Part shown: piece after piece, positions 22,196-33,950 of the stretch
Layout of the letters: each line of letters starts with the position of its first letter
Numbering within the stretch: the first letter of the stretch is position 1
Source: Henricia sp. BOLD:AAB3569
Taxonomy: Eukaryota > Echinodermata > Asteroidea > Spinulosida > Echinasteridae
Reading direction: 5' to 3'
Length of the DNA stretch: 64,000 nt
Assembly: GCA_037783545.1 (NCBI GenBank)
Contig: JBBELK010000459.1
Coordinates: 806,001 to 870,000, forward strand
Position numbers and translations under genes: made by a program
The notes under the pieces: generated by a model
What the model was told of the DNA's origin: nothing
What the model saw: only the letters and a program-made list of their open reading frames with translations
Databases searched by the model: none

Positions 22196-25100
22196 ATGCT
22201 GTCCAGAGTCGCCCAAGCCCGCGTTTCCATTCTTCGGTTACGTAACCATGCACCGCATTCCGGACGCAATGAACCGTGGAAGCAGCAGGTAGATTTTGCA
22301 ACAGACGAACTGCCGACGGCCGGTCAAGATGCTGGTGATGATACGGGACGTCCTCGACAATCTACGCTAGTGGGATTTTTAGGTACGTAAACTACGATTG
22401 TATTACGGTTATCCTATTCCTATGTTTTCATGCTATGTGGGAATGGTAAAGATTAAAGTTTTTCTGGGTCTTTTACCTACTTGAAGAAGGGAAAAGTAGT
22501 TATGTGGGGTTCGGGATTTAAAATACGTGGGTTGAGTTGGACCATAGTCAGCAAGGAACAGTTCCTTGCTCTATGGTTAGACAAGCTTAGGTTACCTCGG
22601 CTCGAATTTTTTCATGTGGTAATCTCTAAAAGATTAGGCTAACACATGAACAATTTCGAGCCGAGGTAACCTTGTCTAAAAGAATACCACATGAAAAATT
22701 TCGAGCCGAGGTAACCTTGTCTAGGGTTGAGTGAAATGAACTTTTTATAATTCCTTGCTTATAATGGGGCTTAATCAAGTAACCATCCTTCTAATCTGAT
22801 TGTTGTTTTCGCTTTCAGGATGGAGTTGTGTACTACCGTATGACGGCGGCTTCTTGGAAAAGGTAAATTGCGGATCTGTTAAAACTCTTAATTGGAAGAA
22901 ATTCCTGAAAGATTTTACTTTAATACCTGCACTTTCAACTCTTTGTACAAGTCTTATAAGTTATAGTCTTCATTAACAAAATTAAGGTTTTTTGTTATTT
23001 TATTCGTTTAGGTTGAACAAAGATGTTAAGGAAATTACCTCCTGGAATCAATAGATAATCCAATTTTAAGATATACTTCCCACTTGCACTTTTGTTGGAA
23101 ATGTTGCATTTCTGAGATAAATAAATAATAAAACTACCGGTACTGCAGAGAGTAAGACAAAATCACAGCGAGTAAGTGCGACAATAGAGGCCGCTGCATG
23201 CAAGCGTACATGGTTCATCTTGTGCACCAACTAAATACAATTTTTGAAGAAGAAAATGTCATTTTTCTTTAGAAAAGCAACATTTGCGACAAAATTGCAT
23301 GTGGAAACTGAAAAGTATATCTTAGAATTGGATTATCTGTTGATTTCAAGAGGTAATTTCCTTAAAATCTTTGTTCAACCTAAACCTAAACTTTTTTTTA
23401 TTCAGCTAGGCTAAAATAATATTTTCACAACAAAATTTCACTTTTTTAGTTGAAGATAAGCTGTATGAATGAAATAATGCAGGTATTTAAGTAAAATAGG
23501 AAAGAATTCTGTTTACTGGCTGCCACTTATTCTCCTTATGACTTAATAACCATCAAAATATTTGAAAGGGAAGTGAATTGTGCAGTAACAAACATTCAAA
23601 AATTTTCTTGAAAATACTGCCCTGTTCCATAGATTTAACACACGGCGTCCCAGTGGCAACCAGTAAACGGAGTGCCTACCAAAACAAATTCTGATCATCT
23701 TCTCAACTTTTACCGAAACATGAATTTTATAGTGGATAGTGTAATTTTGGAAAGAATTTACAAGTCGGACATCACATAAGCTTTCCTGCACTAAACCATC
23801 GGACAACTGGGAATAATTCCCGGTATTTTTTTCCTTATACATTGAAAATACATTGCGTAAGCGCGACATAAGTTATTTTAAAGGAAAACAATTCTGATTA
23901 ACTTCTCAACTCTTAACTAGAATTCTCTTATTTAATCCACATAGGAACAATTAAAATTACCACAAAACAATAATTCAACAAAATGAGGCCATTTTGAATG
24001 ATCATGGTTAGGGTTTTGGGAACCTTTTATTTATTTTATTAACAGCAATACTTTGTCTTTTCTCCTCAGGTTTTTGATCACCAGCCAAGGGTCCAGTTTA
24101 AATGTAAGTATCATATAGCCTCTATTGTAACTTTAAAGATGCATTGTTTGAGCTTGGAGCCAATTTTACCATGAATATCTGGGCATGCAATTCTTAGGTT
24201 GATGTTAATGATATAAATAGTACTGGAGTTTTATACATTCACCACCAAAGTAGGTACTACCTATATTGTTCTGTGTGGAGAGGCAATTTATGGTAAAATG
24301 CCTTGCCCAAAGGCACATCTACAACCTTTTGAATTAACCAAGGTGTTGAGTACATGACACTTGACTGTTTGGATATCTAAATTTCATATTAAAATTGGCC
24401 CAGACATTTTTGGTCCGTGCATGGTAATGAACCCCACATATATTTTGAAGGAAAGAACTAACCTCCAAATTTAAATCTTGTGGCAAAAAGTAAAACTAAA
24501 ACAAAATTGGAATATGTGGCCCTGCAGTGACATGAAAGAAACTTGGCTTGAGAGATGATGAAAATCAATACCTGCATTTTCCGGAAACCATTAGTTTTTG
24601 ATAATTTTAAAACTAATTAAGTTAGGAAAATAACTAAATTATTGGCCTTTTCGCAATTTCATTGCTTGAGAAATCAGTGACAAAATCAGTGTACACAAAT
24701 AAATTTACTGATAAATTTCTGGTGTCCTTTAATAGCGCATTTCATGTCTCTTGACATCTCAATGCGAACCACCTCAGTATTGATACATAGATCGGCAAGT
24801 GGCGGCTAAGCCAGAGACATTGGGAAAATTCCCCTTCTCTTCCGAAAGAATGTTCTAGGATCTTTAAGATGCATTACACAATACTGGACCTAGGGCTTTA
24901 CATCCCATCCACAGGATGAAGCAATTGGGGTAAAGCGCCTTGCTCAAGGGCACAAGTACCTCAAGTAGTCTGAAAACCACAACCTTCGGGTGTTTCCACC
25001 TGAAGTTTGTAAGTTAATGACCCAAACTGCCATGATACTTATAACTCATTCTGCAAATTACCTGCACTATGCTATTAAAGAAGAAAATATAGCAATGTAT

Positions 25101-27556
25101 TTGTATCCGTATATCATCCTGAAACCTGTGCACATCAAGTTGAATTTGCAAAAAGGCTACATGAATACATACATCGTACAGACTTCACCTACTCATCTGT
25201 GTCAAAAGTCGGAAGGTTCCATGTTGTGCATGGCCACAATTTTCATTCAGACATGCTGGTAAATGTACAGCACAAAATCAAATATGTTTGGCATACGTAG
25301 ATTAAATATGTTTGGCAAAACATATCTGTGTCAAAAGTCGGAAGGTTCCATGTTGTGCATGGCCACAATTTTCATTCAGACATGCTGGTAAATGTACAGC
25401 ACAAAATCAAATATGTTTGGCATGTAGATTAAACAAACTTTACTTATTGCATATATGTGCGAAGGGAATGAATTTACTTGCTGAAGTGGTTTAAAATTGG
25501 AGTACAAACTGCATGTTACAACATGAACTGTCTGCCATTATAATACATGTATTCCAGCAAACATATCAACATTCACTGTCCTTATAGGTACCCATTTACT
25601 CCTGGGTGGAGAGAACCCACGTTTAGAACTAATCATTAGGGAGGTTTTCGCACCGCCACGGATACCGATACGCCATGACTTTATGCGCGTCTGGTGACGC
25701 GTAACCGTAAATAGTACACATGTTTTCATATGCGTGAACAACAGTTATCGGCCTCCATACGCGTAGCATAAAAACGGATACCGGTTATGCAGATTTTTCG
25801 CTTTTTCCGTGATGGATTAATAAGTTTTATGCATTTTGTTTCTTTGTGATGTATCTTCCATGAATACCGATCGAATTTAATGAATCATTCCCACGTGAAA
25901 GTGAGGAAAATCTGCTGCAAACAAAGCCAAGCGCAGAGCATATTTAGCAGATGAATGTATGCACGTAGTCACACAGTGCGAAACCCAGTTCAGTGAGCGC
26001 ATCAACGTGAACAGTTACCGTTATCCGTATTCGTCACCTTGCGAAACCTCTCTATTGTCTCAAATGCAATCCACGCCACATTAATTGACCTTTTCTTTTT
26101 TGTAGAAAATGAAATGTGTAACATGCAGTTTGTGCTCAAAACACGAGAATGGCTAAAAAAACAATTCTAAGCAAATTCTTAAATTTAGTTTTTTTTTTTT
26201 TATAGGGAAAAAAACCCTTAATTCTTACCTATAAATTGATAATCATTGAAAAACCATAAACAAGTTTGTGTGCATTTTCAAAGTTGAACTAAATTAACCT
26301 GGTTTTATGAGGAAAGAATTCAGTACTCAATCATCAGAAAACCGGAGGATTGGCCAAAAAATGTAATTTTGTTTTTGAAAAATGTGTCAGACAGCTTGGG
26401 CTGAGTTTTTGTGATCATGACTAGAAATTGGCAGTGGATCCAGGCACTATCTGGGTAGTGCTTGAAATGTCCATAAGCCTAGAACCGCCACTGATTTCCA
26501 GTTATACTTGCAAAAACTTGACTCGGGCTGTGCAACATCCAACTCATTTTAGAATAAGTCACATTTTTTCGGGTAAATTTTGGGTTTTTCCTGATCAAAT
26601 CTGCAAATTTTTTGCTGTAACATTTTACATTCTAATAAAACTAAACATGTGGAAATTTTCCTGTCAACCCATTTAGTGATCACGTAAACTGGACATGTTT
26701 AAATAAACCTATGTGTGTGACATTTTGAAGCATTTCCGGAAAGTCAAGTTTGACTGTCGATTTCTCTCTTGTTGCAAAATAATTTTCCTTGAATTTTATA
26801 TCATTGGAAAGCCCTGTTATTCCTCTTTACGATGTGTCATTTGTTATGATTAAGTAATTTGGGGATGTGCAGTACAGCTGAATACGGGGCGGGTGTAATG
26901 TCACAAAATGCATTGCTATTGTCAAAAAGTGCATTGACACATTCACATCCTCAAAGCAAAAGGGGAATGCACGACAATAGCAGTGAATTTTGTGACATTT
27001 TACTTTCTACCCACCCCTGTATTCCGCTATACTACACATCCCCCAATCGATTAATCATAACAAATGACACATCACTGTAAAGATGAATAACGGGGCTTTC
27101 CAATGATACAAATTTCAAGAAAAATCGTCAGTCAAACTTGACTTTCTGAACTTTTTTTGAGGAGTTTAGCATGGTAGTCATCTACAGGGGGCACCTTATA
27201 ATAGTACAGCATTTGTTTCAAATTTATCTGAAAGTTCCTTGTATGTTACGTGTGTGACGTCAGAAATGTCACTTGTAAATTTGAGACAAATGCTGTATTA
27301 TTATATAAGGTGACCCCTGTAGATGACTTCCATGCTATATTAATGCAAAAGTATAACAGGAAATTTATTGAACATAATACAGTTCAAAAAGCTACACATG
27401 ATTTCCAGCTAAAAGGTACTTTTTGTACGACTGGTAAATTGTTTTAGGCAAATGGAGTTATGAGAAATTTAACTCAAAAATCATTTTGTTTTGGTATGAA
27501 ATGCATTGTAAATTGTGTTGATCTGAAATTAATTTTTGTAATTTTCTTTTTCAGAA
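22196..27556 (+). CDS. Candidate four-exon gene for an 88-residue basic-N-terminus protein; function unknown
   Basis: Proposed exons are 22196-22382, 22819-22862, 24070-24103 and 27555 onward. All junctions are GT-AG (GTACGT, GTAAAT and GTAAGT donors; TTTCAG, CCTCAG and TTTTCAG acceptors) and phases agree. The product starts MLSRVAQARVSILRLRNH, is rich in arginine and lacks early acids, like a mitochondrial presequence; the C-terminal part contains PYDGGFLEKVFDHQPRVQFK. The TAA is formed by T from exon 3 and AA from exon 4, giving 88 residues. AATAAA at 28000-28005 could end the transcript. I do not recognise the family. Exon 4 lies at the edge of a GACTTGTG-type MITE, so it may be mostly 3' UTR. 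Coding status is moderate: short exons can fit by chance, but four consistent junctions are encouraging. Confidence 0.38.
22540..22730. repeat. AGCAAGGAACAGTTCCTTGCT palindrome plus triple CGAGCCGAGGTAACC motif
   Basis: The hairpin AGCAAGGAACAGTTCCTTGC plus T (22551-22571) is followed by one inverted and two direct copies of GAGCCGAGGTAACCTTGTCT. The same hairpin core recurs at 59951-59985. Confidence 0.8.
23007..23384. mobile_element. Foldback MITE with TTTAGGTTGAACAAAGAT ends
   Basis: Inverted arms of about 75 bp: TTTAGGTTGAACAAAGATGT at the left, AAAATCTTTGTTCAACCTAA plus A at the right, each with a GGAAATTACCTC / GAGGTAATTTCC block. It lies in the candidate gene's second intron. Confidence 0.88.
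23385..24069. other. Intron of candidate gene, no further feature seen
   Basis: AT-rich, no repeat arms or exon-like segments noticed. Confidence 0.3.
24780..24990 (-). mobile_element. SINE core (GGGCAAGGCACTTAATC family), reverse copy
   Basis: Contains GCGCCTTGCTCAAGGGCAC, TCTAGGATCTTTAAGATGC and CCAGAGACATTGGG, each the inverse of blocks in the + strand copy at 49375-49690. The tRNA-like head is not visible here. Confidence 0.7.
25193..25424 (+). repeat. Tandem duplication with a 130-bp period
   Basis: CTGTGTCAAAAGTCGGAAGG and the following roughly 100 bp, to AATATGTTTGGCAT, occur at 25196-25294 and 25326-25424 with almost no differences, implying a recent duplication. Confidence 0.9.
25425..26734. 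other. Intron of candidate gene, mostly unassigned
   Basis: Positions about 25640-26050 contain inverted AGGTTTTCGCACCG... / ...CCTTGCGAAACCTCTC ends and GGATACCG motifs, a probable decayed foldback of about 400 bp. No exon seen. Confidence 0.4.
26735..27160. mobile_element. Foldback MITE, family C, full copy
   Basis: Outer inverted AAAGTCAAGTTTGACTG, then GGAAAGCCC, GATGTGTCATTTGTTATGAT, GGGGATGTG and the centre GCATTGACACATTC. Arms total about 200 bp each. Half of the same element is at 39905-40160. Confidence 0.88.
27171..27340. mobile_element. Foldback MITE, ATCTACAGGGG ends
   Basis: GTCATCTACAGGGGGCACCT and inverse AGGTGACCCCTGTAGATGAC; inner arms TACAGCATTTGT / ACAAATGCTGTA. It begins about 10 bp after family C. 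Confidence 0.85.
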
Positions 27557-27576
27557 ATGGGAGCTCATGAGGCTGC

Positions 27577-27720
27577 AAGCAGGGTTGTAGTCAAGTCCAC
27601 CACAAGTCCCTGGGTCTTAATTCAAGTCACAGGCTACTCAAATGAACTCCAACAAAGGCATTCGTTTGTGCATGCTCATCCTTTGCTTCTGGACGTTTGA
27701 CGGACTCGACTACAACCTCG
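27577..27720. mobile_element. GACTTGTG-type foldback MITE, short copy
   Basis: AGGGTTGTAGTCAAGTCCAC at the left and GACTCGACTACAACC at the right; the interior GGAACTCCAACAAAGGCATT-type sequence matches 53398-53645. It makes up most of candidate exon 4 (27555 onward). Confidence 0.8.
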
Positions 27721-27999
27721 GTTCCAGACGGAATAGTTTTAAAATCTTTTCGCGAGTGATGTCTTTGTGCCGTGGTACGTCGTAATCTGGAACAAATTGC
27801 CGATGGTATTTTTTAGTCAATTGGGTATGTAGACGGAAAACTTGAGAAAGTCAATTTTCAGTTTATCGTCATGTTGTTACTGACAATATGTAACTTAATT
27901 GTGATTTACCAAGTTACAAATGTTGTGTTTTACTGATTTGTTTCTTGAAATTGCAGTTATCGTTTGTAATTATATTTTCTTGTTTTAGAGTGAATGTTT

Positions 28000-28005
28000 A
28001 ATAAA
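28000..28005 (+). promoter_or_regulatory. Possible polyadenylation signal AATAAA
   Basis: Canonical hexamer 445 bp into the last exon of the candidate gene at 22196; a TTTGTACACC stretch follows. Not proof of use. Confidence 0.35.
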
Positions 28006-28439
28006 TAATTTTAAATGTATTTCTTTGTACACCATTTTTATTAATTTTTTCTTTAACAGGTAGAGGAGGGAAACCTCCACTTCAATACATCAGAAAATCG
28101 GACAGGGGGTAACCCCTGTTCGATTTTCAAATTATAAATTTGGACCACCGAACCCTGGACTATCTGTAAAGACAATAGCAATTAGGACCTTGCATAAATT
28201 AAGTTAATGAACATTTTACTTGAATATATTACTTGGTTTACTTATTGGAGTACAGAATAAAATGAGACTTGTTTACAAATGAAACATTTGTTGTCAGTGA
28301 CTTTTATTTTGACTTTGGAAGTTACTATATAACACTATAACACTATATAACACTATTTAAATAAGATTGTTTACAAACATTACTATATTTGTTAAAGTAC
28401 ATTTAACAATGCTACAAGAGAAATAAATACAATTGGTTG

Positions 28440-28860
28440 TTGCTAAGTACAAGTCAATGTTTACAAACTGTTAGTCATTTTTTGAGAAAATAATTTGAGC
28501 AAGTTTTGGTTTGTTTACAAACAGATAGTCATTTTTTGAGAAAATAATTTGAGCAAGTTTTGGTTTGTTTACAAACTGATAGTCATTTTTTGAAAAAATA
28601 ATTTGAGCAAGTTTTGGTTTGTTTACAAACTGATAGTCATTTTTTGAGACACTGAAGAGTTGTGTGCTTAGGGATGGATAGAAGATTCAATGTTTACAAA
28701 CTGTTAATCAATTTTTGGAGCGAGGCTTGAACAAATTTAGGACAGCTTGTTTGTTTACAAGCGGTTAGTAATTTTTTTTGAGACATTGAAGAGTTGTGTG
28801 CTTAGGGACTGATAGATGGAAGGTTCAGTTGAGTTGATTCAATGTTTACAAACTGTTTTT
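28440..28860 (+). repeat. Tandem repeat of GTTTACAAACTGATAGTCATT units
   Basis: Units of about 58-62 bp (TTGTTTACAAACTGATAGTC, then ATTTTTTGAGAAAATAATTT and GAGCAAGTTTTGG), first near-identical and then decaying toward 28860. TGTTTAC is a forkhead-like core, repeated in each unit. Confidence 0.85.
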
Positions 28861-29252
28861 GGAGAGAGGCTTGGACAGCAGAGCTTCTTGTTGGAAAGTT
28901 GCTTTGGGTTTTTTGGGAACTCTGTGGCAGAAGGTTCAATCATCCTGATTTCTTCAACTTATGTCTGCGGGGGAAAAGTAAAAAGTTTTTAAACAGTATA
29001 GTAAATCTACAGATGGCACAAATGCAACATTTCCATATTTGTTGAATCAGATAATGTTTTTCTATGCTGTAAACTCAGGCATGCAACTGTGTTACAAGGG
29101 AAATGCAAACAAATCTCCGTCTTTGTACAGTGTTTTTTAAATTTCCGATGGTGCAGATGAGGAAAAGTTGCATGCCTGTAAACTGCAACTCCTGAAGGCC
29201 CAATGGTCATTTTTCGAAAACTGGAGATACTTTATACAGTAAAGAGGGCATT

Positions 29253-29635
29253 TTGGCAATACAGACCATATTTTCGAGAAAATACCTTTGTCTGGTCTCA
29301 AAATAAAAGAAATAAGTTTCAGGTGTTCTGAAGAGATAACTTAGGCCCAAAAAGGGTTACAAATAGTGTGACAACATGCCTTTCTAAAAACCCTGTGATC
29401 AAATTTCCAATATACGCTCGTAACCGGGACGGACACTTGTGTTACATTTTAGGCCGTCCCAGTTACGAGTGTATATTGGAAATTGGTATACAGGGTTTTT
29501 AGAAAGGCATGTTGTCACACTATTTGTAACCCTTTTTGGGCCCAAGTTATCTCTTCAGAACAACTGAAACTTATTTCTTTTATTTTGAGACCAGACAAAG
29601 GTATTTTCTGGAAAATATGGTATGTGTTGCCAAAA
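29253..29635. mobile_element. Foldback element with arms of about 170-180 bp
   Basis: Left TTTTGGCAATACAGACCATA, right TATGGTATGTGTTGCCAAAA. Arms remain matched through AAGTTATCTCTTCAGAAC and CAATATACGCTCGTAACCGG to a short loop near 29435. No ORF is shared by both arms. Confidence 0.9.
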
Positions 29636-29677
29636 TTCCCCCCTTACCGTGGAAAATGCCAGTATATTGGGGCTCAC

Positions 29678-30496
29678 CGTGGGTCAATCTTGGCCACTCT
29701 AAAGACGATGCAGTGAGGTCTGCCAAAACAGATCTTGAAAATATTCAGCTCCTGGTCGACATCGCTTGGCACACACGTCTTTGTCACCTGTCACAAATTA
29801 AGAAAACATAACGACAACGTTATAAAATGCTGCAAGTTTAGAGAAAATTAAAAGTTGATGAATTTTTCAATTTGGCTGGAAAAATGAAGACACGTTAGGT
29901 TGCTTACAAAGATTCACATCTGATTTGTTTAAAATCATGGATTGCCTCACGCTTGGTGGAGTTTACAAATAAACTGCTTTGGAGAAATTAACGTGAAGTG
30001 TAGAGCAATTAAAATGCAAGATGAGAGGCATTTCCGCAAATATTTGAATGTGTAGTGGAATCTTCCCCAATGAGTGTTCACTGTATAAACTGCAGGCTAC
30101 ATTCACAATCAGAGTTGATTGGGATGGTAGAGACGACCCTACCGAGGTACATCAGTATGGATTTTCAGCAAAGACAAAAAAGATTCAAAATTTAACTTTG
30201 AAACGTACCAAAACAGGTTGGAAACGGGCAAAAATTGTTTTCCTGATAATTTCTGAGACATTTTTTTAAAAGTCATATATTTTTTTATGCCGATTTGTGC
30301 AAATAACTGCTGGACTAACCCCTTGTGATTAAAAAAAAAAAATTATTGTCATAAAATTGACCCAAAATGGATTTGCAGTAAAGATGAACAGAACAATGGA
30401 CTGTGACTTACTGATACTGTAGGTCAACACTGGCCAGATTTCTTCTCCCAGCAAATCTTAACATGATGGGTGGTGCATATGAACAGTAGCCACAGA
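29678..30496 (-). other. Two splice-compatible open segments on the - strand, unassigned
   Basis: Segment 30496-30412 (TTTTAG acceptor, A|GTAAGT donor) is open in only one frame, CGYCSYAPPIMLRFAGRRNL and onward, leaving two bases. Segment 29719-29678 (GGCAG acceptor, CG|GTGAGC donor) needs exactly one base and gives PHCIVFRVAKIDPR. The phases agree, but both pieces are short and I know no homologue; the second borders a foldback arm. Confidence 0.18.
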
Positions 30497-30769
30497 CTAA
30501 AAGGGAAAGAAAATATATAAGTTAACAAAGTTACGGTACTTACAAATCAGAGCTACATGTAAGACTTCAAACCAAATATCTAACACTAAAGTGGAAAATG
30601 TGTGGAGCTATGAATGAACTTAATGCATTTTATGAAAGCAGAATTGATCCAAACAAAAGATGGTTTATTTTAGCTAGTTTATCCACACTGGTACAACCGC
30701 AGAAATGCTATCATCTAACTACATTTGTAAATATGACGGTGCCAAATCGGTGCCAAAACAGACAACAGG

Positions 30770-31815
30770 CCCGAAAATGTTATGCTCGGCTGTGGGTTCG
30801 AGTCCCACCCAAGCACTGGTTTTTAATGATTCAAACTGACAGTCCGACACCAGCTCACTGAGTGGGCGAGTGGTTAAGACAACTGCTCTACAATGCAGAA
30901 GGCTGTGGGTTCGAGTCCCACCCAAGCACAAGGTTCTAACATAGTTCTTGGGAAAGCGCTGAGCACATAGCAAAAGTAAATATCGTCAAAAAGGGGCAAG
31001 GGATTAGTTGTGATGCCAACTGCTCCACGATTCAAATAGACCCTTTTGCACCAATGCACTGAGTAGTTGAATAATTTGAGACAACTGCTCTAGGTTCAAG
31101 TCCCACCCAACCACATTTTGATGTTTTTAGCAGTTCTTATGAATTTGACCAAGAAAGGGCAGTTGGGATACCAACTGCTCCATGATTCAGACTGGCCCCT
31201 TGATACCAGCGCACTGAGTGGTCAAGTGGTTGAGGCAACTACTCTAGATTAGTTGTGATACCAACTTCCATGATTCAAATTGGCCCTTTGACACCTGCGT
31301 AATGATTGGTTGAAAGGTTAAAAACAACTGCTCTAGAATTCAGAAGGTTGTGGGTTCAAGTCCACCCAAGCACAGGTTTTAACAGAGTTCTTGGGAAAGC
31401 TCCAAGCATAAAGTGCTGATAAATTGCATCAGAAAAGGGCAGGGGATTAGTTGTGAAACCAACTGGCTCTTTGAGACCAGTACACTCAGTGGTCGAATGA
31501 GTGAGGCAACTGTTATAGGTTCCAGTCCCAAATGCTCCATGATTTGAACCAGCACACCGAGTGGTCAAGTCAACTGTTGTAGTAGAATGTAGGAGAATGA
31601 GGATATGGGTTCGAGTCCCACCCAAGCACATTTTGATATTTTTAATTGTTCTTATAAATTGTCGGAAAAGGGCAAGGGATTAGTTTTGATACTAAATGTT
31701 GCAAGAATCAAACAGGCCCTTTGACACCAGCACACCGAGAGGTTGAGTAGTTAAGGGAACTGCTTCAGAATGCAGAAGGTTGTGGGTTCGAATCCCACCC
31801 AAGCACAAATTGTTA
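30770..31815 (+). repeat. Tandem array of class II tRNA-like (Leu/Ser-like) SINE units
   Basis: About seven units with GCGAGTGGTTAAGACAACTG (A box), GAATGCAGAAGG and the B box GGGTTCGAGTCCCACCCAAG plus CACA. Several units lost the centre or B box. Between units lies AAAGGGCAAGGGATTAGTTG. The best unit is 30862-30930. It lacks a proper variable arm and acceptor pairing, so it is not a functional tRNA. Confidence 0.82.
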
Positions 31816-32128
31816 ACATAATGATAGTTCTTGGGAAAGCACTAAGCAAAAGTGCTGTAAGATTATATTGGGAAAGAGCAAGCTATTCCTAATGTAGAGA
31901 AGTAGTAACAAGCTGATGATTACAATACCTAAAAGCTGCTCATGATGACAAATGAATTCCAACAAGAGAGAGACATGTATGTGGAGTCCAATAGTCCAGG
32001 TGAGGCCAAGCATGGGTAGCAACACAAGGGAGCTTCATAAATTGGTCCTGTTAAAAGGAAATCAAATGAAATGCATGAGTATGTAAAGTTTACTTAATTA
32101 CTCTGTTGTGAATGTGGGTGGGTCTTTA

Positions 32129-32595
32129 AAGCCTAGCGTACATCCACATTGCAACTGGAAGCAACTACACTGTAGTGGCAACTGGTGTTTCCGGCAACTG
32201 GAAGCAACTCGCGGCAACTGGGAGCAACTGATCAGTTGCTCAAAAAGGTTGATGTGCTCATACTTGCAACTACTGGCAACTGGAGTTGCCGCGAGTTGCT
32301 CATGTTCTACCTTCTGGCAACTGTAGTTGTACCCAGTTGCGGTCAGTTGCGTCAATGTACATGCACACGTAGTTGCAACTAGTTGCTGTCAGTTGCACGC
32401 GTGTGTCTGAATACGTGCGCGCACATCGACAGCAACAGTTGCTTCCAGTTGAAAGGTCAATGTATTGTAGGCTTTACCAATTTGCCGTGTCGATGTGTGC
32501 GCTTTGAAAACTGGATGTTCCCAGTTGCTGCACACATCGACAGCAACTGATGGTCGAGTTGCTTCCAGTTGCAATGTCGATGGACGCTAGGCTTA
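32129..32595. repeat. CAACTG/CAGTTG-rich palindromic element, copy 2
   Basis: Ends AAAGCCTAGCGTACATCCAC and inverse GACGCTAGGCTTAA. Its internal order of GCAACTG-type repeats resembles copy 1. TTAA-like bases at both edges hint at the target site. Confidence 0.85.
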
Positions 32596-32796
32596 ACAGT
32601 GCTCAGCAGAAAAACCAACTTTCTAAGTAACAGAAATGAGAAAAACATACTGACAAATTTGTTTGATGGTGCTCATCCCGTTATGAACAAATTATGTTCA
32701 TAACGAACGGGACAAACTGTTAGAGAAATGAACAGGCTTTCCAATGATATCATAGCACACAATGCTAGAAATACAGTAACTTTTTAGACCCTCCCT

Positions 32797-32820
32797 CCCC
32801 CCCCCCCCCCCCCCCCCCCC
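32797..32820 (+). repeat. Poly-C run (24)
   Basis: Uninterrupted C tract; such runs often mark sequencing or assembly uncertainty. A GTACGCAT-rich dispersed repeat follows, to about 33250. Confidence 0.9.
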
Positions 32821-33496
32821 TGTACGCATGGCGTACAAAGTGGCTCCAACCTCTTCACCCCTGTACGCATACGCATTCTATATACCTCAGCATTAGTAAG
32901 CATTCAGTACTACATGTATAGTGCTACCGGTATATACTACTAACGATTCGCATGTCGCCTCCAAAATCTGAAATAAATGAGATTGTTTTTGCATTTTTGT
33001 TTACACATAAAATGACATCAAGCATCAGAAACTGCAGATTTAATGGGAAAAACCTAAATTGAGGAGTGAAAAAAATGTGAGATGATCGAGTGACAAAAAT
33101 GTGTGGCCTGACTAATATGTTTGTCAACTTGTCCAATTCCTTTCTCGTTTTAGTAAAAGCAAATTTTCAGTTTGCGTACATACGCATTGGCTTGGACCCT
33201 CCTCCCTGTACGCAATGTCAACAACCCCCTCCCCCCTCCTTTATGGACGGCCCCTAACAGAGACATGATGATCAACAAAACAAAGTTTGCAAAAATCTTT
33301 GAAAGGTGTATTCAACTCTTGTAGCTTTTTGGCTGGAAGTAAATGTTTTTGGACTCTTGAGCCACTGTGAGTAACATGCCGTAGTAGAAACAAACATATT
33401 TGGGAAATATGGTATGTAAATGAGCAATTTTTAAAATTAAAATTTTGATAAGGATAGTACACCTGATGTCAGTATTAACTCATTTCATTCAATGCA

Positions 33497-33950
33497 TTGG
33501 GGCATTCTGGGTAGCATCATGATGAAACCATGGCCACTATGTGACTTCTAAAAAATAAAACTGGAACTCAGTTTCAGGGGTATACACCATGCATGAATAA
33601 ACATGAGAAAATATTGGGGCATTCTGGGTAGCATCATGATAAAACCATGGCCATGATGTGACTTCCAAAAAACAAAACTGGAACTCAGTTTTAGAGGGAC
33701 ACCATGCATGAATAAACATGAGAAAATATTGGGGCATTCTGGGTAACATCATGATGAAACCATGGCCATGATGTGACTTCTAAAAAACAAAACTGGAACT
33801 CAGTTTCAGAGGGACACCATGCATGAATAAACATGAGAAAATATTGGGGCATTCTGGGTAACATCATGATGAAACCATGGCCATGATGTGACTTCTAAAA
33901 AACAAAACTGGAACTCCACTTCAGGGGAACACCATACATGAGCAAGGGCA
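33497..33950 (+). repeat. Minisatellite, unit 115-117 bp, about four copies
   Basis: Units start at 33499, 33616, 33731 and 33846 with GGGGCATTCTGGGTARCATC and run through ACCATGGCCATGATGTGAC and ACACCATGCATGAATAAACA. Copies are highly similar; the last decays after 33920. Confidence 0.92.

Noticed and set aside
31907..32040. Possible - strand exon after TTTTAACAG (GACCAATTTATG...)
   Set aside because: All three frames stop before any usable donor; two readings look protein-like but could only be a last exon, for which there is no support.
33497..33950. Regular repeats resembling a CRISPR array
   Set aside because: Units of about 115 bp repeat in full without unique spacers, and the genome is eukaryotic.
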